The translations under genes were made by a program, and so were the position numbers. Shown here piece by piece: positions 7,600 through 13,862 of a stretch of DNA of 15,640 nucleotides. The notes beneath the pieces are model-generated. The model made no database searches, had not been told where the DNA came from, and saw only the letters and a program-made list of their open reading frames with translations. Numbering within the stretch: the first letter of the stretch is position 1; each line of letters begins with the position of its first letter. This stretch comes from Dehalococcoidia bacterium (GTDB lineage Bacteria; Chloroflexota; Dehalococcoidia; Lucifugimonadales; Lucifugimonadaceae). Where the stretch lies: assembly GCA_012270805.1 (NCBI GenBank), contig JAAXHR010000382.1:643-16282 (forward strand), read 5' to 3'.

Positions 7600-8841
7600 A
7601 TGTACAGCTCCGTAGAATCCCCCGCTACATCTAGCGACAAACCTGGTCCAAGCTCAGTCTCCGAGGTTTCGCAACTAATCCAGGGGTTGCTCAAAAGCGA
7701 TCCTCAGCTTGCGAACATCAGCATAATCGGTGAAGTTTCCGGACATTTGCAACCCGCGTCCGGACACAGCTACTTCTCTCTACGCGACCGAGAGGCATCG
7801 CTCAGGTGCGTGATGTTCCGCTACGGTCGCGGCCATCAGTACTTGGAAGACGGGGCCTTGGTCATCTGCGAAGGCTCAGCCGGCATCTATGCGCCGCGCG
7901 GCGACCTGCAAATAGTCGTCACATCCGCTGAGCCCGCGGGAATCGGCGATCAGCAAGCCCAACTTGAGGAATTGAAGCGCAAGCTCCGTTCCGAAGGACT
8001 GTTCGATCCGTCTCGCAAACGTCTCATCCCGCAATTTCCTCAAAGGATCGCCGTCATCACTTCCGAACAAGGAGCGGTATGGCACGACATCGCGAATGTA
8101 GTGCGGAGGCGTTATCCCCTGATGGAACTGCTACTTGCTCCGTCAGCAGTACAGGGCGAATTGGCACCGGTCTCCATCATTGAGGCCTTCGCCGATCTCC
8201 ACGCGTACGCCGAGACCGAAGATGTTGACGCGGTAATTGTGGCAAGAGGCGGAGGGTCGGCTGAGGACTTGATGCCTTACAACGACGAAATGGTTGCGAG
8301 GACCATCTTTGCGAGCCGCATTCCCGTCATCAGTGCGGTGGGCCACGAAACCGATTTCACAATCGCGGACGATGTTGCCGATCTGCGCGCTCCTACGCCT
8401 TCAGCCGCAGCCGAGTTGGTGTCGCCGGATATTGCTGGGCTGACCTTCGAGACGGCGGACTTGGCCCAAAGGTTGATGCGTGGATTGTCGGGTCGAGTCG
8501 AACTCGCGAGACAACGTCTTGAGTTGACACATGACAGATTGGCCGACAGCGCGCCGAAAACCGATCAGTATCGAGACCGCGTGGAATCGTTGCGGAGTCG
8601 AGCCGGCGACGCATGGTCGCGTTACGTCGCCATCAAACGTGAAGCCATGAGACGAGTAGAAGCCGAACTTAGAGCACTAGGACCGTACAACATCCTTGAG
8701 CGCGGCTACGCGATCGCTCGAGGCAACGATGGTCGCGTAATCACTCGTGCCGCCAACGTCAGCCCAAAAGAATCATTGGAATTGACCTTTGCCGACGGAA
8801 CCGTCGAAACCGAAGCTCAAACCATAAACACCAACAACTGA
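7600..8841 (+). CDS. xseA: Exodeoxyribonuclease VII large subunit
   Basis: 413 aa. Catalytic large subunit of exonuclease VII, which degrades single-stranded DNA to oligonucleotides together with XseB. An N-terminal OB-fold (about 22-110, ending in GDLQIVVTSAEPAG) is followed by the catalytic domain. Family motifs: RIAVITSEQGAVWHDI (149-164), the glycine-rich VIVARGGGSAEDL (212-224), and SAVGHETDFTIADDVADLRA (245-264) followed by PTPSAAAEL. A coiled-coil stretch follows (about 280-350). Slightly shorter than E. coli XseA (456 aa). ATG at 7600 has GGGGG at 7587-7591 as a plausible ribosome binding site. xseB follows after 13 bases, the usual pairing. Confidence 0.95.
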   Translation: MYSSVESPATSSDKPGPSSVSEVSQLIQGLLKSDPQLANISIIGEVSGHLQPASGHSYFSLRDREASLRCVMFRYGRGHQYLEDGALVICEGSAGIYAPRGDLQIVVTSAEPAGIGDQQAQLEELKRKLRSEGLFDPSRKRLIPQFPQRIAVITSEQGAVWHDIANVVRRRYPLMELLLAPSAVQGELAPVSIIEAFADLHAYAETEDVDAVIVARGGGSAEDLMPYNDEMVARTIFASRIPVISAVGHETDFTIADDVADLRAPTPSAAAELVSPDIAGLTFETADLAQRLMRGLSGRVELARQRLELTHDRLADSAPKTDQYRDRVESLRSRAGDAWSRYVAIKREAMRRVEAELRALGPYNILERGYAIARGNDGRVITRAANVSPKESLELTFADGTVETEAQTINTNN

Positions 8842-8854
8842 CCAGTAAATCACC

Positions 8855-9100
8855 ATGACCGGCAACGAAAGAACTGAAACTGAAAATCCAGCGTCCTTTG
8901 AGGAAGCGTTCACACGATTGGAAACTGTGGTTCGAAGGCTCGAGAGTGGTCAAATGTCGCTGGATCAATCCACGGCGCTTTTCGAAGAAGGCATGAAACT
9001 CGCAAAAAGCTGTACCGAAATGCTTAACAGTGCCGAACTTAAGATCCAGCGGTTGCAACAAGGATTGGCCGAGCAATTGAATCTGGTCTCGGACGAATGA
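8855..9100 (+). CDS. xseB: Exodeoxyribonuclease VII small subunit
   Basis: 81 aa, typical for XseB. The small subunit binds several copies along the XseA coiled coil and keeps the nuclease regulated. The family pattern is clear: SFEEAFTRLETVVRRLESGQMSLDQSTALFEEGMKLAKSC, spanning about 14-53 as two helices, then a third helix AELKIQRLQ near 60-68. No clear ribosome binding site precedes the ATG, which lies 13 bases after the xseA stop, so translation is probably coupled. Its stop overlaps the next gene's ATG as ATGA (9097-9100). Confidence 0.94.
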   Translation: MTGNERTETENPASFEEAFTRLETVVRRLESGQMSLDQSTALFEEGMKLAKSCTEMLNSAELKIQRLQQGLAEQLNLVSDE

Positions 9101-9927
9101 AGCTGAGCACCGACGCGTACAAGCCGGGGTGCCGGCCTCTCCGCATCGGCTGGTTCACGACCGCGAACGGACCAGGCTCGCGCGGAATGTTCGAGGCCGT
9201 TCTCCAGGCGATCAACTCGAATCAACTAAACGCAACTTTCGAGTTTGTATTCGTAAATCGCGAACGCGGTCAAACAGGCCCCACCGACAGCTTTCTGGAT
9301 TTAGCGACGACAAACGAGATTCTGACAATAACACTTTCGTCGCAAAGGTTTCGCCTCGCGCATGATCGCAAACCTTGGGCGCAACTTCGTGATGCTTACG
9401 ACAACGTTGCGTTGTCGTCGCTGGAGAGGTTTTCACCAGATGTATCGATCATGGCCGGCTACATGCTCTACGCCCCCGAAATCAGCCGACGCATGTTGAT
9501 CCTCAACCAACATCCAGCGCTCCCCGGCGGGACCGTCGGCAAGTGGCAAGACGCGGTCTGGGATGTTGTCGAAAACAATCAAGATCGACACGGCTCGATG
9601 ATGCACATCGCCACACCTGAGCTTGATCGCGGTCCCGTAGTGACGTATTGCAGTTTCTCGGTCCGCGTTGGAGAATTCAATCCGCTTTGGAAAGATGCCC
9701 AGCAGTGCGACATTCGCGAGTTACGAAACAAGGGCGACGAGAATTTGCCCCTGTTCACGGCGATCCGCGAGGCCGGTCTCAAACGAGAACGATCCTTAGT
9801 TGTCGAGACGCTGAAAGCAGTGGCAGATGGCGAAATTGATCTGAGCGCGATCGCCGCTGGTACGCATTTCCGTCCTGTAGACATGACCGATGCCGTCGAA
9901 AGCACGATAGCGCAATATCAATCCTGA
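9097..9927 (+). CDS. Formyltransferase-fold protein (PurN-like)
   Basis: 276 aa. Looks like the N-terminal formyltransferase domain shared by PurN (GAR formyltransferase) and Fmt. The GART triad is in place: Asn137 and His139 in LNQHPALPGG, and Asp177 in PELDRGPVV; GSMMHIATPELDRGP (166-180) matches the family's G-x-T-x-H...D-x-G-P block. The N-terminus has GPGSRGMFEAV (25-35), like PurN's phosphate loop GNGSN. It differs from ordinary PurN in its length, in an inserted middle segment (about 75-112) and in a C-terminal extension (about 205-276) without a recognised domain. Whether it formylates GAR or another amine cannot be told; no other purine gene is nearby. Coupled to xseB by ATGA, and its 3' end overlaps the convergent gene by 10 bases. 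Confidence 0.75.
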   Translation: MKLSTDAYKPGCRPLRIGWFTTANGPGSRGMFEAVLQAINSNQLNATFEFVFVNRERGQTGPTDSFLDLATTNEILTITLSSQRFRLAHDRKPWAQLRDAYDNVALSSLERFSPDVSIMAGYMLYAPEISRRMLILNQHPALPGGTVGKWQDAVWDVVENNQDRHGSMMHIATPELDRGPVVTYCSFSVRVGEFNPLWKDAQQCDIRELRNKGDENLPLFTAIREAGLKRERSLVVETLKAVADGEIDLSAIAAGTHFRPVDMTDAVESTIAQYQS

Positions 9928-10586
9928 TCTCTGCTCGCGCTCATCATCGCATCAAGCAAATCCCGCGTCGCTGCTGCCGGGTCCGATGCTCCAAGAATCG
10001 ATCTCACCACTGCAACACCGCGCACTCCGGCGGCCATCACATCACCCGCGTTCTCAACACTTATGCCACCAATGCCAATGACTGGCAACTTGACTTCCGC
10101 CGCGACTCGCCTGACATTACCAACGCCCTGAACCTCTCCCCCCAGGTGAGTAGCCGACGGAAACACGGTACCAAAGACCACGAAGTCAGCATCCCCTGCA
10201 ACAGCCTGACGAGCACCTTCCAAACTATGCACGGAACGTCCGACCAACGCGCTAGCTCCACAAACCCGGCGCACCTCGTCAATCGAAACGTGCGCATTTT
10301 CCGCGAGTTGAACTCCGTCAATATCGAGATACGGCAACATAAGACGTGACGAAGGATTGACGATTGTAAGAGCACGTCCCGAGACGGTCTGGACGATCAA
10401 CTCAACCAAACTACCGAACTCATTCTGGCCCAAATCTGGAGCGCGAATTTGGACCATGTTAGCTCCGTTTTCCACAGCGACGGAAACCCGCTCGGTCAAT
10501 CGATCCACATCGCCATCAACTACGCCGAGATCGGTTACCAGACAGAGCGTAGGGTTTGGAAGACCCGAGCGCGCCGTTTCGCACAT
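9918..10586 (-). CDS. tenI: TenI-like thiazole tautomerase (ThiE family)
   Basis: 222 aa TIM-barrel protein of the ThiE/TenI family. The stretch VGRSVHSLEGARQA (115-128) followed by DADFVVFGTVF (132-142) is strikingly like Bacillus subtilis TenI, and His120 matches TenI's catalytic His122. TenI aromatises the thiazole tautomer that ThiG makes. ThiE-defining residues are absent: QxRxK reads QIRAP (46-50), the Asn-Asp reads NP (77-78), and PTxTK reads PSATH (143-147). The phosphate-binding GIGGIS (171-176) and VVRSIL are kept. It lies 19 bases downstream of thiG, which supports the role. ATG at 10586 is the first plausible start; the frame is open further upstream, but only inside thiG. TMP synthase remains a weaker alternative. 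Confidence 0.75.
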   Translation of the reverse strand: MCETARSGLPNPTLCLVTDLGVVDGDVDRLTERVSVAVENGANMVQIRAPDLGQNEFGSLVELIVQTVSGRALTIVNPSSRLMLPYLDIDGVQLAENAHVSIDEVRRVCGASALVGRSVHSLEGARQAVAGDADFVVFGTVFPSATHLGGEVQGVGNVRRVAAEVKLPVIGIGGISVENAGDVMAAGVRGVAVVRSILGASDPAAATRDLLDAMMSASRDQD

Positions 10587-10605
10587 GGCGTTCGCCGGAC
10601 TTACC

Positions 10606-11382
10606 TCATGCGGTAACGGCCAGCGACTCCTGTGGACTGCTCGGTGATGCTTCGGCGACGGGTATTCGCCCAGCAAGATAAGCTTTGCGTCCGGCTTCCA
10701 CACCCAGTTTGAACGCCTCACCCATAAGGGCTGGATTCTGAGCCTGGGCGATGGCGGTATTGACGAGAACGGCATCCGCACCCATCTCGATGACCTTTGA
10801 GGCATCAGAGGGAACACCCAATCCAGCATCGACAACGACCGGAACACTCGATTGGTCGATAATGATTGCGATTTCCTCTGCCGTATGAACGCCGCGCCCA
10901 GAACCAATCGGTGAGCCGAGAGGCATGACAGTCGCGCACCCCAAATCCTCAAGTTTCTTTGCCAGTACCGGATCGGCGTGAATATAAGGCAGCACCGTGA
11001 ATCCTTCAGCTAGCAACATCTTCGCCGCTTCGTACGAACCGACTGGATCGGGAAGCAGGTGAGCGGGTTCCGGAATCACTTCGAGCTTCACCCAGTCGGA
11101 ACCAGTGACTTCACGAGCTAATCGAGCAATACCGACGGCTTGCTCGGCAGTGCGCGCTCCAGCAGTGTTCGGCAAGATCTGGTACTTGTCCCAGTCCAAA
11201 ACGTCTAACAGCGTTTCTTCATCAGGCTCATCAAGGTTCAATCGACCGATAGCGACAGTGATTATTTCAGTCCCGGACGCGACGACCGAATCGAGCAGTT
11301 CTCGCGCTGATCGATGCTTCCCGGTTCCAGTCATCAACCGTGAGCTAAAAGATTTGCCGGCGATTACTAGGTCGTCTTTCAT
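10606..11382 (-). CDS. thiG: Thiazole synthase ThiG
   Basis: 258 aa, normal length. ThiG condenses 1-deoxyxylulose 5-phosphate, dehydroglycine or its imine, and sulfur from ThiS thiocarboxylate into the thiazole phosphate tautomer for thiamine. Lys99 in SDWVKLEVI is the Schiff-base lysine. Other family blocks: FSSRLMTGTGKH (12-23), PNTAGARTAEQAV (71-83), LLPDPVGSYEAAKMLL (109-124), and VMPLGSPIGSGRG, then VVDAGLG and GADAVLVNTAIA. The TIM barrel is complete. Only a weak ribosome binding site precedes the ATG. It is 33 bases downstream of the SDR gene and 19 bases upstream of the tenI-like gene, so one - strand operon is likely. ThiS, ThiF and ThiO/ThiH are not in the window. Confidence 0.96.
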   Translation of the reverse strand: MKDDLVIAGKSFSSRLMTGTGKHRSARELLDSVVASGTEIITVAIGRLNLDEPDEETLLDVLDWDKYQILPNTAGARTAEQAVGIARLAREVTGSDWVKLEVIPEPAHLLPDPVGSYEAAKMLLAEGFTVLPYIHADPVLAKKLEDLGCATVMPLGSPIGSGRGVHTAEEIAIIIDQSSVPVVVDAGLGVPSDASKVIEMGADAVLVNTAIAQAQNPALMGEAFKLGVEAGRKAYLAGRIPVAEASPSSPQESLAVTA

Positions 11383-11415
11383 TTCTCGAAATCTCGGCGG
11401 ATGTAAGGTTACCGC

Positions 11416-12192
11416 TTAGAAGAGGTTGTGGGACTGCCCACCATCTACGTTGATGCATGCGCCGGTGATAAGGTCGGCATGCTTGGATGCCAAAAACGCA
11501 ACGGTTGCGCCGATTGGTTCTGGCCACCCAAACTTGCCCATTGGCAAGTTGCGAGCGACGAACTCTTCAACTGCCTCCTGCGAATTGATCTCTTGGAACC
11601 GTTCCCAAGTTCCGCCCGGGAACAGAATCGATCCCGGGGCTACAGAGTTGACCGTCACACCGGTCGATGCGCTTGAGAGCGCGGCATGTTTCGAGAGGGC
11701 GATCATCCCTGCCTTCGCCACCATGTATGGGGCAGTTCCACCAGCTTCGCGCCCGTAGATGCTAGAGATGTTGATGATCCGTCCCCAGCCGCGTTTCTGC
11801 ATCCCCGGAAGCGTCAACTTAATTAACCTAATCGCCGAAAACAGGTTTAGGTCGGTGACCATAGCGAAATCTTCGACGGAAGAATTGATCACGTCACTGG
11901 TGCCCATGCTCCCACCCACATTGTTGACGACGATATCGGGGTCGCCCAGATCGGCTTTCATCTGCTCTAGCACCTGAGCCGGCGCATCGGCATCACCCAT
12001 ATCGAGCGCGTAGCCAACTGCGTTGACGCCGACTGCAGAAATCTCGCCAACTGTCGCATCTAGAGTCTCTTTGCCACGGGCACATATCGCCACGTCGACG
12101 CCTTCATTCGCCAAAGCCAGCGCAGAGTGACGTCCGAGCCCTCTGCTACCTCCAGTAATAAGTGCTCGCTTGCCTTTGATTCCAAGATCCAT
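11416..12192 (-). CDS. SDR family oxidoreductase (FabG-like)
   Basis: 258 aa classical short-chain dehydrogenase/reductase, expected to use NAD(P)H on a carbonyl or alcohol. Nucleotide-binding TGGSRGLG is at 13-20, NNVGG at 90-94 replaces the usual NNAG, and the catalytic set is Asn116, Ser143/Ser144, Tyr156 and Lys160 (YMVAK). The C-terminus has the common INVDGGQS. Residues after TGG (SRGLGR) and CARG at 37-40 suggest NADP preference, by analogy. ATG at 12192 is chosen over an in-frame ATG at 12240 because GGAG stands 10 bases upstream and the Rossmann strand then starts at the usual distance. It is the first gene of the probable SDR-thiG-tenI operon. Substrate unknown; FabG and other 3-oxoacyl or sugar reductases are possible. 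Confidence 0.88.
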   Translation of the reverse strand: MDLGIKGKRALITGGSRGLGRHSALALANEGVDVAICARGKETLDATVGEISAVGVNAVGYALDMGDADAPAQVLEQMKADLGDPDIVVNNVGGSMGTSDVINSSVEDFAMVTDLNLFSAIRLIKLTLPGMQKRGWGRIINISSIYGREAGGTAPYMVAKAGMIALSKHAALSSASTGVTVNSVAPGSILFPGGTWERFQEINSQEAVEEFVARNLPMGKFGWPEPIGATVAFLASKHADLITGACINVDGGQSHNLF

Positions 12193-12193
12193 T

Positions 12194-12250
12194 GTCAAGA
12201 TTCTCCGGTCGCCACCCGACTTGTATGCGGAGCAGGACAAGTCAAGATTC
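12194..12250. repeat. 10-bp direct repeat in SDR leader
   Basis: GTCAAGATTC occurs exactly at 12194-12203 and again at 12241-12250, 47 bases start to start. The first copy lies between the SDR ribosome binding site and its ATG, the second just upstream. It may be a paired protein-binding site for the SDR operon, or chance. Confidence 0.35.
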
Positions 12251-12414
12251 GAGTGAGTAAGTTATGGAATCAAGAATACCGCAATCAACGAAAGTAGATT
12301 CCCCACATTTAGGTTCTGACGCGTAGTCCCAAAGCGGGCAACGAGCGCGCCGGATAGATAAAATCGGTTAACACAAGCGTCAGCAAACGGGCATCAAATT
12401 CCTGACTACAGCGC

Positions 12415-12438
12415 GGTTTCCGGAACAAGGCGGAAACC
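12415..12438. promoter_or_regulatory. Inverted repeat, possible rpsA operator
   Basis: GGTTTCCG (12415-12422) and its exact reverse complement CGGAAACC (12431-12438) flank the 8-base spacer GAACAAGG. The centre falls where the -35 element of the following TATAAT box would be, so a dimeric regulator here could block or help RNA polymerase. No T run follows, so it is not an intrinsic terminator for rpsA-direction transcription. Confidence 0.45.
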
Positions 12439-12447
12439 AAAGGTGCT

Positions 12448-12453
12448 TATAAT
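12448..12453 (+). promoter_or_regulatory. Putative rpsA -10 box
   Basis: A perfect TATAAT in a GC-richer intergenic stretch, 52 bases before the rpsA start. The predicted transcript would begin near 12460. No good TTGACA-like -35 is present at 16-18 bases, and a TG lies one base out of register for an extended -10, so activation by a factor bound at the inverted repeat is conceivable. Confidence 0.45.
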
Positions 12454-12462
12454 TAGGGCGTA

Positions 12463-12478
12463 CAGTCCAACGGGACTG
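12463..12478 (+). promoter_or_regulatory. Hairpin at start of rpsA leader
   Basis: CAGTCC (12463-12468) pairs perfectly with GGACTG (12473-12478) around an AACG loop, close to the predicted transcript 5' end and 15 bases before AAGGA. It could stabilise the mRNA or take part in S1 autoregulation, which is known for E. coli rpsA with a different leader. The function here is inference. Confidence 0.4.
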
Positions 12479-12505
12479 ATCAGATATACCCGCAAGGATT
12501 TCTAA

Positions 12506-13807
12506 TTGACGACTACAGAGACGGAGCAGGTGGCGAACCCGGGAAACGTCGCCGTTATTACCAGCGAGTCGGAACAACCGGAAGAAGCCGAGGATCGCGT
12601 AGCAGCGTCCAATGGCGAGGAAGCGAGTAGCGAGCCGGAAGAGCTTGATCTCGTTTTCCAGTACCTGCCGAAGGAAGGACTGCGGCGCGGCGACATCATT
12701 GATGGCATCGTGTTAGATGCCGCTCGCGATGGTCTGCTTGTCGATATTCAACAGAAATCCGAGGGCTGGGTACCGATTCGGGAAACGCGTCTGCTGACCG
12801 ACGAAGAAGGCGAAGATGCCCTGCCAAAGGTTGGCGACGAAGTAATCCTTTACGTTTCACGTCCCGAAGGTCCTGAAGGCTATCCGTTACTTTCGATCGA
12901 CCGGGCGCGTGGTGAGCATGGCTGGCGCGACCTCGAAAAAGCTCGTGAGGCCGAAGAGACGGTCAAGGGTCGAATCATCGGTTCGAACCGTGGCGGCGCA
13001 GTGATCCAGGTTAAGGGCGTGCAGGGTTTCGTCCCTCTGTCTCAGCTCGTCGGACCGGCACGAGACCTATACGTCGGCGATGGGGCACCCCCAAAGCCCG
13101 GGTTCATCGGAATGGAAATCGACTGCAAGATATTGGAGCTCAACCGACGACGCAATCGAGCCATCTTCTCAGAACGCGCCGCACTTGAGGCGATCAACCA
13201 CATGCAGAAAATGCGCCTCGTGCAGGAATTGGAAGAAGGCGACATCCGGCGCGGTCGTGTGGCTGGGATATCCAGTTTCGGCGCTTTCATCGACCTCGGT
13301 GGTGCTGACGGCTTGGTTCACATCTCAGAGATGTCTTGGTCATCAGTAAATCGACCGGACGACGTTGTGAAACTCGGCGAAGATCTTGATGTTTTGGTCT
13401 TGAAAGTCGATCGCGAGTCGTTGAAGATAGCGCTGAGCATGAAGCGTTTGATGCCCGAACCTTGGGAAAACATCGAAAACCAACTGACCGTAGGTCAAGT
13501 TGTTGAGGGCAAAGTGACGAAATTGGCGCATTTCGGCGCATTTGCTAGAGTTGGAGAAGGTATCGAAGGCCTCGTACACATCTCCGAACTTACTCACCGA
13601 CACATCAAGAGCCCCGCGGAAGTGGTAAAAGAGGGTGACGTAAGGAACTTCCGTGTGATACGAATCGAACCAGAGCGCCGCCGACTCGGGCTGAGCCTAA
13701 AACAGGTGGAAGACTCTCAAAGCGAACAAGATGACGTGTCGGTACTTTCCGGTGAATCCTCGGTCAGCCTCGCTGACGGGGGTTTCGAAGATCTTTTTGA
13801 CGATTGA
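12506..13807 (+). CDS. rpsA: 30S ribosomal protein S1, four S1 domains
   Basis: 433 aa. S1 binds mRNA and helps it dock on the 30S subunit. Four S1 (OB-fold) domains are visible: 60-134, 149-222, 243-313 and 328-399. The last two are closest to consensus (SSFGAFIDLGGADGLVHISEM and HFGAFARVGEGIEGLVHISEL), as is usual for the mRNA-binding repeats. Acidic N-terminal (20-50) and C-terminal (401-433) tails flank them. The start is TTG, supported by AAGGA (12494-12498) 7 bases upstream and the absence of a better start. The short four-domain form fits non-proteobacterial S1. It is 55 bases upstream of clpC on the same strand and may share its transcript. Confidence 0.93.
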   Translation: MTTTETEQVANPGNVAVITSESEQPEEAEDRVAASNGEEASSEPEELDLVFQYLPKEGLRRGDIIDGIVLDAARDGLLVDIQQKSEGWVPIRETRLLTDEEGEDALPKVGDEVILYVSRPEGPEGYPLLSIDRARGEHGWRDLEKAREAEETVKGRIIGSNRGGAVIQVKGVQGFVPLSQLVGPARDLYVGDGAPPKPGFIGMEIDCKILELNRRRNRAIFSERAALEAINHMQKMRLVQELEEGDIRRGRVAGISSFGAFIDLGGADGLVHISEMSWSSVNRPDDVVKLGEDLDVLVLKVDRESLKIALSMKRLMPEPWENIENQLTVGQVVEGKVTKLAHFGAFARVGEGIEGLVHISELTHRHIKSPAEVVKEGDVRNFRVIRIEPERRRLGLSLKQVEDSQSEQDDVSVLSGESSVSLADGGFEDLFDD

Positions 13808-13862
13808 TATTTGCGGGCGCGTAGGGCGTCCGCGGCAACCTGACTGAAGGGAGCGTTGAGCA

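Larger units (their letters stand above)
12193..12505. other. Divergent intergenic region, SDR operon / rpsA
   Basis: 313 bases without a gene. It must hold the leaders and promoters of both the - strand SDR-thiG-tenI operon and rpsA. The rpsA half carries an inverted repeat (12415-12438), a TATAAT box (12448-12453), a short leader hairpin (12463-12478) and AAGGA before the TTG start. The SDR half carries a perfect 10-bp direct repeat (12194-12203 and 12241-12250). I saw no TPP riboswitch and no small gene. Confidence 0.7.

Noticed and set aside
10587..10952. Upstream extension of the tenI-like frame
   Set aside because: It lies wholly inside thiG in another frame and has no family similarity; it is a shadow of thiG.
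12193..12300. TPP riboswitch expected before a thiamine operon
   Set aside because: No CTGAGA or other conserved TPP core element is visible on the - strand in the SDR leader or between SDR and thiG.
12316..12383. CTGACGC/GCGTCAG inverted repeat with a 54-base gap
   Set aside because: Only 7 bp with a long spacer; expected by chance at this scale and not near a start.
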